From contig JAHCIQ010000004.1 in assembly GCA_026129135.1 (NCBI GenBank), positions 1 to 64,000 of the forward strand: 64,000 bases of DNA, read 5' to 3'. A model generated the notes under the pieces. It was given only the letters and a program-made list of their open reading frames with translations, did no database searches and was not told where the DNA came from. Source of the stretch: Cyanobacteria bacterium TGS_CYA1 (GTDB lineage: Bacteria > Cyanobacteriota > Vampirovibrionia > Obscuribacterales > Obscuribacteraceae). The position numbers were made by a program, and so were the translations under genes. Below, in pieces: positions 16,498 to 25,487 of this stretch (positions within the stretch are counted from its first letter, which is position 1; every line of letters begins with the position of its first letter).

Positions 16498-18486
16498 TTA
16501 ATCGATTTTGCACTCTCTTTTCCATTTGGACCGAAAAGCTATACTGAAGAGCCTTACGGACTCTTGACTAGCGTTGCTGCTCCTCAAAATTAAATACTCC
16601 AGTTTCGAATTACTGAGCAAAAGGGGCAGTTGTTCGTCAGAGAGGTTGCTTCCGGCAAAATCCAGTTGTTTTAAGTTCAATTTTGCGATTGCCTGGACCA
16701 ATTCTTTGCTTATATTCTGATTTTGCTTCATGCCCAGTTGGTCCAAATTCTTCAGTGCTGCAAGGTACTGTATTCCTTGGGGCAACACCTGACTGTTTGA
16801 TAGAAGCACCGAATTCAAAGTTTTAATTTTCGAAATCGACTGCATTTGTTTATTTGAAATCTTTTGTTCTTCCAGATAAAGGTATTTGATTTTTGTACTT
16901 TCAAGCGCTTCAATTATTTTGTCGTCGATTATTCCAGGTGTTGCCAGTTTCAAAAATTGTAGTTTCGCAAACTGGGTCAGACCGGGTTTGATAGAGCCGG
17001 TGGGAGTTAATTTTTCGAGCAAAAGTTCTTTTAGCTCTGGAAGATTGATATCGTTGAGCCAGTCGAAAGTCATCAACTCACAACGAAGAGTTAGTTTGCT
17101 CAACTTAGTGAGCTTGCCTAGTTTTTTCAAACCTTGGTCTGTAATTTTGTCTGATTCTAGATCTAGATTTTGCAAAGTCTTCAATTCTGCAAAGCTCGAC
17201 ATTGATGCATCAGTGAGCTTCGGCGAAGATATCTCAAGGTTTTTCAAATTGGGTAGGTTTTTCAAGTAAATGACGTTCTGATCTTCAAAGCCGGTATATT
17301 TTAAATCCAGAGAGTCTATGTTCTTGTCTTTGATTGTTTTAAAGCCACTGCCAGTCAGTGTTTCAGAATCTCGTAAAACCAGACGATTATCACCTTTGTT
17401 CTTTAAGAATTTGATTTGTTCATCTTCCACGCTTTGATTGGGTGATACTTTTATGTTTTTCGTGTCGGGCAGCTGCTCAGATTCAAGACCAGATGTTTTT
17501 GAATTTGGCGCTGCGCTTTCAGGCAGGTTTTGGTTGAAGTTGAAAAGGAATATAAATGGCACAAAAACTGCAAGCGTTGCAAGAATGGTCAAAGCTAGAA
17601 ATAATGCTGTTTTGTTATTGTGGTTTGTCGCCTGTTCTGTTTTTATTTCTGGATCGTGGTCTGATTCTCTTTTCTGATCTAAAATCTCGATGATTTCTTC
17701 TACTTTGTTTGGTCGGTTATTTTTTTGTTTGCTCAAACATTTGTACAAAAGATCTTTTAGCTCAGGTGCAATTTCAATGCTTGAATCTAGCTTTGGTACT
17801 TCTTTATTTTTGTGCATCGAAAGCGTTTCTAGAATCGAATTTCCACGAAATGGAGCGTGACCTGTAATCATTTCAAACCACAAGCAGCCTAGACTATAAA
17901 TGTCCGACTGGACACTGGCAGCTTCTCCTTCTATCAATTCGGGAGCCATATAGAGAGGGCTGCCAACCAATGCACCAGTCTGAGTCAATTTGCTATCAGC
18001 ATCAATCAGCCCAGCCATTCCAAAATCGAGTAACTTAACTTGAACGAGTTCTTCAGTTTCATTCAAAATTTGGACATTGGCAGGTTTTAAGTCGCGGTGG
18101 AGGACACCATTTTTATGGGCAAAAGCAAGACCCAGACAAATTTCCTTCAAAATCAATGTTGCTTGTTCTGGTTGAATGGGTCTAATTGAAATCATTTCTG
18201 CCAGACTTTTGCCTATTAAAAATTCCATGACCATATAGTGGTGCCCTTTGTTATCGACACCAAAATCGACGATATTACAAATATTGGAATGCTTTAGTCT
18301 GCCTGCGGCTTTGGCTTCTTTCTGGAAGCGAGCGATGGCTAATTCGTTTGATTCTTTGTGCAAGACTTTCAGTGCGAATTCTTTGTCTAGTAGATTGTCA
18401 CGCACTTTGAAAACTTTTCCGACTCCCCCTTCTCCCAAAAGAGAAATGATTAAGTATCTGTCGTTGAAAGTTTCTGGTGATACCAT
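16498..18486 (-). CDS. Transmembrane Ser/Thr kinase with extracytoplasmic LRR domain
   Basis: The 662-residue protein starts with a Hanks-type kinase domain (about 10-265). The glycine loop is LGEGGVGKV, Lys40 is the ATP lysine, HRD is at 130-132 and DFG at 154-156, with SPLYMAPE after the activation loop. A juxtamembrane linker precedes one membrane helix (about 294-316). The outer part (about 355-650) is leucine-rich repeats with recurrent LxxLxL units. The layout resembles PknB-like receptor kinases but with LRRs in place of PASTA domains. I infer that ligand sensing outside controls phosphorylation inside. The gene is 16 bases from the TetR gene. Confidence 0.92.
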   Translation of the reverse strand: MVSPETFNDRYLIISLLGEGGVGKVFKVRDNLLDKEFALKVLHKESNELAIARFQKEAKAAGRLKHSNICNIVDFGVDNKGHHYMVMEFLIGKSLAEMISIRPIQPEQATLILKEICLGLAFAHKNGVLHRDLKPANVQILNETEELVQVKLLDFGMAGLIDADSKLTQTGALVGSPLYMAPELIEGEAASVQSDIYSLGCLWFEMITGHAPFRGNSILETLSMHKNKEVPKLDSSIEIAPELKDLLYKCLSKQKNNRPNKVEEIIEILDQKRESDHDPEIKTEQATNHNNKTALFLALTILATLAVFVPFIFLFNFNQNLPESAAPNSKTSGLESEQLPDTKNIKVSPNQSVEDEQIKFLKNKGDNRLVLRDSETLTGSGFKTIKDKNIDSLDLKYTGFEDQNVIYLKNLPNLKNLEISSPKLTDASMSSFAELKTLQNLDLESDKITDQGLKKLGKLTKLSKLTLRCELMTFDWLNDINLPELKELLLEKLTPTGSIKPGLTQFAKLQFLKLATPGIIDDKIIEALESTKIKYLYLEEQKISNKQMQSISKIKTLNSVLLSNSQVLPQGIQYLAALKNLDQLGMKQNQNISKELVQAIAKLNLKQLDFAGSNLSDEQLPLLLSNSKLEYLILRSSNASQESVRLFSIAFRSKWKRECKID

Positions 18487-18501
18487 TTACAAGAATTCCG
18501 T

Positions 18502-19065
18502 TTAGAATTTTTTGTTCATTTTTAAAATTTGCAGAATGAATTTCTTTTGAGCCTGGATCGAAACTTGCGATGGATTTATCATTCGTTCAATAACTAAGCC
18601 GTTAATGACACATCCAAGAAAGATTGATGTGTCATCATCGAGGTCGAAAAGCTCGCACATGCCTTTCATGTAGATGTTATCGGCACGTTCGAACCCAGAC
18701 ACTTTGCCAGCTTCTTCAGTTCCTAATTCGCGTAGTGCATCAATCATTATAAGCATTTGCTTTTGACATTCTGGTTCGATTTGCTCTAGATAGTCAAAAA
18801 TAAGATCTAGTTTTTCTTCGGTAGATTGTGACACCTTCACTATTGAAGCTATCTTGCTGATATCGCGCTCGGCAATTAAAACAACCAATTGTTCGAATAA
18901 TTCGAGCTTACTTGGAAAATAATGGTAGAGAGTGCCGGTCGAAACTTTGAGACTTTTTGCCAGGTCTCGCATGGTAAGGGCCGAATAGCCTTTCTTTGCG
19001 AAAACCTCATAACTATTGGATAACAGCTCTCTCTTGTATTCTTCGTGGTTGACTATTTTAGGCAT
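18502..19065 (-). CDS. TetR-family transcriptional regulator
   Basis: The 187-residue protein has an N-terminal helix-turn-helix of TetR type (about 10-55), with FAKKGYSALTMRDLAKSL and the GTLYHYFPSK recognition segment. A diverged ligand-binding helical domain follows. It overlaps the 3' end of the ABC ATPase gene by eight bases, so it most likely autoregulates the devBCA-like exporter operon. It may bind near the devB promoter, where overlapping palindromes occur. The ligand is unknown. Confidence 0.92.
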   Translation of the reverse strand: MPKIVNHEEYKRELLSNSYEVFAKKGYSALTMRDLAKSLKVSTGTLYHYFPSKLELFEQLVVLIAERDISKIASIVKVSQSTEEKLDLIFDYLEQIEPECQKQMLIMIDALRELGTEEAGKVSGFERADNIYMKGMCELFDLDDDTSIFLGCVINGLVIERMINPSQVSIQAQKKFILQILKMNKKF

Positions 19066-19756
19066 GGAGATAGTCTAACACGTTGTTTTCGTTTACTATT
19101 TTGCCTTCTTCCATTCTTACGATACGGTCAGCCACGTCGAGTATGCGGTTGTCGTGGGTCACGAGTATGATCGCTGTTCCATCTCTTTTCGCCATTTCAT
19201 GCATAAGACTTACTACTTTTCTTCCTGACTGACTATCGAGTGCGGCTGTCGGTTCGTCTGCAAGTATCAGTTTTGGTTTTCGTGCAATAGCTCGTGCCAC
19301 TGCCACTCGTTGTTTTTGACCGCCAGACAGACTGTCGGGAAAGCTTTTGTATTTTTGCTCGAGACCTACTGCAGAAAGACATTCTCTAGATCTAGCAATT
19401 TTGTCTTGTTCGTCTAGAAATGGGTCGAATTGAAGTGACATGGAAACATTTTGTTCGGCAGTCAAGAAAGAAAGTAAATTATGGGCTTGAAATATAAACC
19501 CAATTTCTCTGCGCGTCTCCACAAGAGTTTGATATTCAGCCTGGACAAGTTCTTTGTTTAGGACTTTTATACTGCCATTATATGCGGTGCGCAAACCTCC
19601 TATAAGTGTGAGCAGGGTGGTTTTGCCCGAACCAGAAGGACCTGTAAGAATTATTATTTCGCCTGCTTTCACACTTAAATCTATTTTGTGGAGCACTTGT
19701 TTTTGCATTTGACCTTCAGTGAAAAAATAGTCTAGTTTTTGAACTTCTATAATCAT
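19058..19756 (-). CDS. devA: ABC transporter ATPase, DevA-type
   Basis: From ATG 19756 the 232-residue subunit has a Walker A GPSGSGKTT near residues 39-47, the Q-loop FQAHN, the signature LSGGQKQR and Walker B LILADEP, followed by the H-loop HD. I placed the start here because GGAG precedes it and the longer frame overlaps devC. With the permease and membrane fusion protein it forms a DevBCA/MacB-like exporter. In cyanobacteria DevBCA pumps export glycolipids or siderophore-like compounds through a TolC channel. Confidence 0.9.
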   Translation of the reverse strand: MIIEVQKLDYFFTEGQMQKQVLHKIDLSVKAGEIIILTGPSGSGKTTLLTLIGGLRTAYNGSIKVLNKELVQAEYQTLVETRREIGFIFQAHNLLSFLTAEQNVSMSLQFDPFLDEQDKIARSRECLSAVGLEQKYKSFPDSLSGGQKQRVAVARAIARKPKLILADEPTAALDSQSGRKVVSLMHEMAKRDGTAIILVTHDNRILDVADRIVRMEEGKIVNENNVLDYLHA

Positions 19757-19766
19757 TTTTTTTCTC

Positions 19767-20927
19767 CTAAAAGAGTGTGGCAGGGTCAGCTTTCTTAAGC
19801 TTTCGCATAGCGACAAAAGCAGATATCATGCACATGCTCAGGGTGAGGACGAAAACCAGAATTGCCCTTTCAAGATTCATCATTACTGGCATGCCAGTTG
19901 CTTTATTGGACAGGTCATAAATGTAGAAGGATGCAAATAATCCTGGAATGAACCCAATGATTGACAAGATAAAAGCTTCTTGTGCGACTATGGCAAGAAG
20001 AGCGTTATCTGTGTAGCCAATTGCTTTGAGTGTGGCGTATTCAGGCAAGTGATCTATAACGTCTGAAGACAGTATTTGATAAACGATTACGACACCAACC
20101 ACAAATCCTACAACAACTCCGAGTCTGAAAATGAAAGCAACGCCAGTGCTTGTTTCCCAGTAGATTTTGTCGATTTCTCCCAGTTCTTCTCTGGTGCGTA
20201 TAGCTACTGAATTTCCGCTTAGCTGCGATAAAGCTTCTTTGACTTTTGCAACTGAATATCCAGGTTTGATTTTAATTACTCCCAATTCGATTTGATTGGA
20301 AAATCTGTGTGGATATAGTTCCTGAAAAGTCGAATCGCTGCACAAAATATTGCCATCTGCAGTAAAAGAAGTGCCCAGTTTAAACAGATTTAGTGCTTTT
20401 ACCTTCTTATCATTTAGCTCTGTTATAACCGCTTGTCCCTTTTTTATTTTGTCCGCAATAGAGCCAAACTCGGGCCTCGAGTTGCGGTCAAAAAAGACAG
20501 TACCAAGCGAGTTCAATATTTTGGTATCAGTAGTTTCTGGAAATAAAATTGCCGGATTGTCTGGCTTGATTCCAAAGATAAGGATTGCTCGTTTAATTTT
20601 ATTTTCGGGATTTTTCCAATCACCACGACCAATTCTCAGTTCTTTTACCGACTCGACACCTCTTACACCAAGTGCTCTATAAAGCCTGCTTCGGGCAAAA
20701 CTTCTAATTGAATACAATGTTTCAAAATTTGGATTGACCATCACAAGTTCGCCTGCTAGATACTTGTATGGCGCGCGTGCACTGTCGTAGAGCGCGCCTT
20801 CAAATCCAAGTTGAACAAATATGAGAACGCAAGCAAACGCGATTCCCAATAGTGCAGTAATCATTTTGGCTTTCTGTCTGCTTAACTGTCGCCAGGCTAG
20901 TGACCATAATAAAGGTGCAGAAGTCAT
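19767..20927 (-). CDS. devC: ABC exporter permease, DevC-type (FtsX-like)
   Basis: The 386-residue protein begins with LAWRQLSRQKAKMITALLGIAFA, the DevC N-terminus. It has one membrane segment at about 20-42, a large periplasmic domain (about 50-255) and three C-terminal membrane segments (about 265-290, 310-335 and 350-375). The LPEYATLKAIGY coupling segment is typical of the family. It overlaps the devB stop by four bases and is ten bases before devA, so the three are translationally linked. Confidence 0.9.
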   Translation of the reverse strand: MTSAPLLWSLAWRQLSRQKAKMITALLGIAFACVLIFVQLGFEGALYDSARAPYKYLAGELVMVNPNFETLYSIRSFARSRLYRALGVRGVESVKELRIGRGDWKNPENKIKRAILIFGIKPDNPAILFPETTDTKILNSLGTVFFDRNSRPEFGSIADKIKKGQAVITELNDKKVKALNLFKLGTSFTADGNILCSDSTFQELYPHRFSNQIELGVIKIKPGYSVAKVKEALSQLSGNSVAIRTREELGEIDKIYWETSTGVAFIFRLGVVVGFVVGVVIVYQILSSDVIDHLPEYATLKAIGYTDNALLAIVAQEAFILSIIGFIPGLFASFYIYDLSNKATGMPVMMNLERAILVFVLTLSMCMISAFVAMRKLKKADPATLF

Positions 20928-22117
20928 GACTTTGTACCTTCTTTGATTTCTTTTCTTTCTTCAAAAAGAATTTGCACCTGAGCATTGGTTAGATTCTTAA
21001 CTTGTTGATTGCACGCTTTGTCTATGAGTATTTTGGTTTCTACTACACGGTCGTCGAAGTTTTCTCCGGGTTGGCTGGAGAAGACCTTTTGCTTGATCAA
21101 TTTGTGTCCGATTTCAATTACTTTTCCAGAAACGGGAGACAGAATGGCGCTACCAGATATAGTGGCATTGTCGCCAATTTTGATTTTATGGACATCTGAC
21201 TCAAAGACTTCGGCTACTGCCACCATTGAGTTTGTTTTGCCTAATTCGAAAAGAGTTTTGTTCGAAGCAGCTTCGCCTTTCTTGGTTATCACCTTAATAA
21301 CCTGACCGTCCATGGGGGCTCGCACTAGCGTAAGCTCGTATTGCTGGCGCATTTTTTCAGCATGGGCTCTGGCTGCCAATACTTCTGCTTCGGCGTATGC
21401 AATGTCGCAGGGTCTGATTTCGGCAATTTTTTCGTAAGTGGCTTTTGCCTCGTCGATTTGGGCCAATAGTGTTTTGTTTATGCGCTCGCGCTCTGCAATT
21501 GCTTCACAATGCCGACACTTGCTCGACTCCAGAGCCAGTCTTTTAGACTCGAATTGCGACACTGTCACTGCTCCCTGGCTTACCAGAGCACTGAAACGCT
21601 TGTATTCGTTTTCATCGAAGGCAACTTGTGCACGTGAGCGCTCGACAATCTCGAGACATTCGCGGTCTTTTCCTTCGAGCTCTAATTTGAGTCGTTCAAT
21701 TTGAGATTTTTGGGCCAGCAGCTCGCCTGCTTTAGCTCCGGCTTTCACTTTCTTTAATTGAGCGATTGCAACAGATATCCGTTCTAAAGCTTCTTTGTAT
21801 TCTGCTTTGATTTGATTACTAGACTCCATTACAGCCACGACCTGGCCATTTTTGACGGTGTCGCCGTCCTTAATAAATAACTCGCCAATGCGTTCGTTTG
21901 CAGCAGCGGCAGGAACCGCCACCTCGATTATTTCTCCCAGAGGCTCAAGACGTCCCAAACTCGTGACGCCAATTAGGTGTTCGGGTTCTAGACTTTCCTC
22001 TTTATTAACCGAGGCATTTGATGTATGGGGCAAATTGATTAGATGTGAACCTAAAGTTGAGCTTGCGACGATTATTGGAAGGACCAGAACAAGCAGGATT
22101 TTCAAAAAGTTTTTCAT
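20924..22117 (-). CDS. devB: Membrane fusion (HlyD/DevB-type) periplasmic adaptor
   Basis: The 397-residue protein has an N-terminal membrane anchor (about 5-25) and a lipoyl-like half (GRLEPLGEIIEV, around 52). Two long coiled-coil helices follow (about 105-250), then the second lipoyl half with the LVRAPMDGQVIKVITKKGE motif and a beta-barrel. This order is that of HlyD/DevB adaptors, which bridge an inner-membrane ABC permease to an outer-membrane TolC channel. Presence of an adaptor implies a diderm cell. It is first in the operon, behind a good promoter. Confidence 0.9.
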   Translation of the reverse strand: MKNFLKILLVLVLPIIVASSTLGSHLINLPHTSNASVNKEESLEPEHLIGVTSLGRLEPLGEIIEVAVPAAAANERIGELFIKDGDTVKNGQVVAVMESSNQIKAEYKEALERISVAIAQLKKVKAGAKAGELLAQKSQIERLKLELEGKDRECLEIVERSRAQVAFDENEYKRFSALVSQGAVTVSQFESKRLALESSKCRHCEAIAERERINKTLLAQIDEAKATYEKIAEIRPCDIAYAEAEVLAARAHAEKMRQQYELTLVRAPMDGQVIKVITKKGEAASNKTLFELGKTNSMVAVAEVFESDVHKIKIGDNATISGSAILSPVSGKVIEIGHKLIKQKVFSSQPGENFDDRVVETKILIDKACNQQVKNLTNAQVQILFEERKEIKEGTKS

Positions 22118-22149
22118 GACGCCGCCTCTTTGGGATGAGTCTTTCTCTA

Positions 22150-22178
22150 TTTATAACAAACGTTCGAAATAAAATCAA
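22150..22178 (-). promoter_or_regulatory. Sigma-70-type promoter and possible TetR operator for devBCA
   Basis: On the minus strand a TTGATT -35 (22173-22178) is followed by a 17-base spacer and a TATAAA -10 (22150-22155), placing the transcript start about 25 bases before devB. The spacer contains overlapping palindromes TTCGAA and AACGTT, a plausible operator for the TetR regulator encoded at the operon end. The promoter is well supported; the operator is an inference. Confidence 0.55.
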
Positions 22179-22206
22179 GGGCGCGTGCGCTCGGGCGTGA
22201 AAATGC

Positions 22207-22235
22207 TTGACAACTGGGGCGTTCAGTAATAATGT
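22207..22235 (+). promoter_or_regulatory. Candidate promoter for the zincin-like gene
   Basis: A consensus TTGACA at 22207-22212 is followed by 17 bases and TAATGT (22230-22235), within an overlapping TAATAAT stretch. It is 39 bases before the start codon and is divergent from the devB promoter. Confidence 0.4.
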
Positions 22236-22273
22236 TGAAATTTGTCTATGCCCTTGGTCGTATTACTTACTAG

Positions 22274-23749
22274 ATGGCCTTAACTCCCCCAGATGCGCCT
22301 GCCGAGGCGTCCAATGTCGCAGAACCGCCCGCAGATAATGCAAGCGGGAGAACTGACAACGTTTTGACTGCTGGTTCTGGTTTTGATTCGCAAAGAGCTC
22401 TAAGAGAACTTTTTACCAGTGTCAGCAATAGAGATGCTCTTGGTCAGATCAATGACATTTTAAAAATGCGCAGTGCACCATCTGCGGTGATGGGTGCATT
22501 TCCTCCTGCTGGAGATTTACTTGCTGATTTAGGCTCAAATATTCAATTAGCGCATGGACCAGGTGAAACAAGGCATGATGGACCTCCAGATATTCGTCTT
22601 GCTCAGACTGGCGAAAGAAGACGGACAGGTGATCGCAATTTAAATGGGGGTCTGACACCAGATTTTGTAAAAGAAATCAAAAATACTTATGGTGTCGATC
22701 TTTCGATACGCGATGGAAAATACAACCTGTCATTTAGAGCGGATGGAATAAAGCATTCGATTCCTCTTGAGCTTCCACTTTCAAGTGATTCTTTGCCAAA
22801 GATCAAAGAAAATCTTGATCAAATTACTCAGAAACGTATTAAGGATATAGAGGCTAAGTTTGGAATTACAATAAAATCTCCCGATCAATTTGCGGGGAAT
22901 CAAGACGATCTCTGTCGCGCAGACAAAGGCAAACGTCCCTTGGAGAATCCAAATGATCCAAATGCGATTCGGTCTAGACAACCTAGCTTGCCAGAGCTTT
23001 ATGCCTTGGAAAATGCGCTTGCGGCTTCTGCGCCAAGTCAAAGAACAGCAAACGGAATACCTCTAGAAGTGACGTTTGCTGACAGGGCTCCCCTCAAGGA
23101 TCAAAAGGGTGAGAGTCAGAACCATCTTGCTTCTTACTTGCCGCCAGATGGCCCAAATGATAAAGCCAAACTATTTATTTATCCCGCTGCAGCGAAATCT
23201 CCACCTACCGATAGGGACACAAGAAGACCAGGTGAAAGTCTTGCCAGCACTATACGCCATGAAATTGGACATAATCAGCAGTTTAATGCTTTTCCTGACG
23301 GGAAGTTACCTGAATCTGTTTTGAATCAATTAGGATTCATTCAGTTTGCAAATCCTAAATTTCCGGATCGGGGCGAGAGTCCTTACAATTATGCAATCCA
23401 AACTCGTGATGGTCGATTTTTTGCAAGGAGCGAACCTGATTGTAAAAGTGCTGCTGGTGGCTGGTATCAAGTTGATCGCGAGGGTAATCCCCTTGGTCCT
23501 AATGGTGAAAAAGTTTCAGATCCGACTAAAGCAGTTAAGATGAAAGATGAGACTATGGATCGAATGTCTTTGAGAAAGTATCCAACAGGCTATTACGATT
23601 CGCCACTTGAAGTTTTATCCGAAGGATTTGCGGCTTTTACTGGTAGTGCTCAAAGTCGAGAGTCTTTGCGCATACGCTTTAGGCATGTGTACGATGCTTT
23701 ACAGACGGTCGAGCAAGAACAACAAAGAGCCTTCGACAGAAAGAAATAA
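22274..23749 (+). CDS. Putative zincin metallopeptidase-like protein
   Basis: The 491-residue protein has no signal peptide. It begins with a Pro/Ala-rich disordered region, then a helical section (about 120-200) and a C-terminal domain containing RHEIGHNQQF, with HEIGH at 329-333. A downstream EVLSEGFAAF stretch (about 445-454) could supply the third zinc ligand, an arrangement like gluzincin-type families. I infer a metalloprotease, possibly released by a non-Sec route. It is not assigned to a named family and the substrate is unknown. Confidence 0.7.
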   Translation: MALTPPDAPAEASNVAEPPADNASGRTDNVLTAGSGFDSQRALRELFTSVSNRDALGQINDILKMRSAPSAVMGAFPPAGDLLADLGSNIQLAHGPGETRHDGPPDIRLAQTGERRRTGDRNLNGGLTPDFVKEIKNTYGVDLSIRDGKYNLSFRADGIKHSIPLELPLSSDSLPKIKENLDQITQKRIKDIEAKFGITIKSPDQFAGNQDDLCRADKGKRPLENPNDPNAIRSRQPSLPELYALENALAASAPSQRTANGIPLEVTFADRAPLKDQKGESQNHLASYLPPDGPNDKAKLFIYPAAAKSPPTDRDTRRPGESLASTIRHEIGHNQQFNAFPDGKLPESVLNQLGFIQFANPKFPDRGESPYNYAIQTRDGRFFARSEPDCKSAAGGWYQVDREGNPLGPNGEKVSDPTKAVKMKDETMDRMSLRKYPTGYYDSPLEVLSEGFAAFTGSAQSRESLRIRFRHVYDALQTVEQEQQRAFDRKK

Positions 23750-23771
23750 GCGACTTGGTTTTATTTTTTGT

Positions 23772-25487
23772 TTAGAGACCGGAGAAGTTAGGTCCCGAAC
23801 CTTGCTCGGTTGGTTTGACACGAAGGTTGACTTCGGGACAGACAATTTCGCAAGTACGGCAGTGTACGCAGTTCTCTAAAGACATACCGTGTCTTTTTAC
23901 TTCGTCGATGATATCTACGCGGTGAACTTCGGCAGTACAGTCAGCAACGCAAGGAGTAGTTTTGTTCAAGCCTTCGTATTTGCTGATGCATTTGACGCAA
24001 GTCTCGGAATTGAATTCATCAATGTGCTGATTGCCTTCGTGATACTTGGTAGCTGCGTAGAAAACAGCATCTGGACGCGAATAAATCGTAGTCTTGTCGT
24101 ATGGTGGCTCGTCGTATTTAGGAGCGACGAAACCAGGATCGATATATTTGAAATCGTGTTGATACGAAATCGGTCCAATATCGAATTTGCCCTCAATCAG
24201 TCCAAGCGAACGGATACCATCTTTGGTGGCGCCAAGTGGATGCTTGAAGAATACTTTCATACCGCCGATCCAGGCATTGGATTTATCGATGCTGTTTGCG
24301 ATATCAGGCAGATATTCTTGCAAAAGCTTGTCGTTTTCGATAAATGCGTAGCGGAAATATCTGTTTTTGTAGAGTTCTTTTATAACGAAGCTGTCTTCCA
24401 ATCTCTTTTGATAAGGAGCAAGAGCTTCGTTTGATTTATCGTCTTTGAGCAATGCGTCATACATCACTTCGGCAGCAATGTATCCGCACTCCAGGCTTCT
24501 GTCGATACCAGCCAGGTTTTTCACATCAAGAACACCAAGTGCATCGCCCAAGAGTAATGCGCCTGGAACCTGGAATTTTTTAGGCAAGCTGTAGTATCCG
24601 CCTTCTGGAAGAAGAGCAGCACCATATTTCAAAAGCTTTCCACCTTTGAGCAATTTTTGCAGCCATGGATGCTTTTTGTATTCTTGCAATTTGTGCTGAG
24701 GATTCATATTGGGGTCTTTGCTGTTCAAGCTTATGACCATACCAATAGTGAGTTTGTTGTCTTTCATACCGTAGACGAATCCGCCGCCGAATGTTCCATC
24801 GAGCAGGGGGAAGCCCAGTGTGTGCCAGACTTTGCCTTCGTAATTGCCTTCGACCTGCCAGACTTCTTTGACGCCAACAGACCAGATTTGAGGACAGTCA
24901 CGCAATTTGTAGTGGTCTACTACATCGCGCGAAATAAATCCTTTGTCACCAAAGGCGGTGTATTTGCCATAAACATAATCGTCTTCTGATGTAGCGTTTT
25001 CGGTAACGGCAACGCCTACGACACGCTCGTTTTCGATTGCTACTTTATGAGCCGAGAAACCAGTGAAGAAATCGATTGTGACATTAGTCACTTCTTTGGC
25101 TTTCTCTTCGATTTGATTTGCCATCCACGCAGTTACGTGTGAAAGGCTCAACACGAGGTAACCTTGCTTATCGAAAGATTTGGGGCAAAGCTTGGCTGGA
25201 ACGTCGAATTTTTCTTTGACCCCTAGTACCGAGAACGCACTGTCTGTACAAGTGGCTTCAATCGGAAATCCGATTTCTTTGTAATTTGGCCAGATTTTTT
25301 GCAATATATGAGGATTGGAAACAGCTCCACTCATAACATGAGCGCCGAATTCCTTACCTTTTTCGATGATGGCAATGGTAAATTCGCGGTCGCTGCCTTT
25401 AGCCAATTGCAGAAAGTGATAGGCTAAAGCCAGGTTAGACGGGCTTCCGCCAACCAGTAATAAATCATATTCAATGCGCTCCGACAA
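23772..25487 (-). CDS. Electron transfer flavoprotein-quinone oxidoreductase
   Basis: The 571-residue protein has an N-terminal FAD-binding Rossmann motif (LLLVGGSPSNLALAYHF) and a GAHVMSGAV segment. The central region resembles FixC/ETF-QO flavoproteins. The C-terminus is ferredoxin-like with CVHCRTCEIVCP near residues 545-556, which binds a 4Fe-4S cluster. ETF-QO passes electrons from reduced ETF to the membrane quinone pool. It overlaps etfA by 17 bases and follows etfB, so the three genes form a complete electron-transfer unit for acyl-CoA or amino-acid dehydrogenases. Confidence 0.93.
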   Translation of the reverse strand: MSERIEYDLLLVGGSPSNLALAYHFLQLAKGSDREFTIAIIEKGKEFGAHVMSGAVSNPHILQKIWPNYKEIGFPIEATCTDSAFSVLGVKEKFDVPAKLCPKSFDKQGYLVLSLSHVTAWMANQIEEKAKEVTNVTIDFFTGFSAHKVAIENERVVGVAVTENATSEDDYVYGKYTAFGDKGFISRDVVDHYKLRDCPQIWSVGVKEVWQVEGNYEGKVWHTLGFPLLDGTFGGGFVYGMKDNKLTIGMVISLNSKDPNMNPQHKLQEYKKHPWLQKLLKGGKLLKYGAALLPEGGYYSLPKKFQVPGALLLGDALGVLDVKNLAGIDRSLECGYIAAEVMYDALLKDDKSNEALAPYQKRLEDSFVIKELYKNRYFRYAFIENDKLLQEYLPDIANSIDKSNAWIGGMKVFFKHPLGATKDGIRSLGLIEGKFDIGPISYQHDFKYIDPGFVAPKYDEPPYDKTTIYSRPDAVFYAATKYHEGNQHIDEFNSETCVKCISKYEGLNKTTPCVADCTAEVHRVDIIDEVKRHGMSLENCVHCRTCEIVCPEVNLRVKPTEQGSGPNFSGL

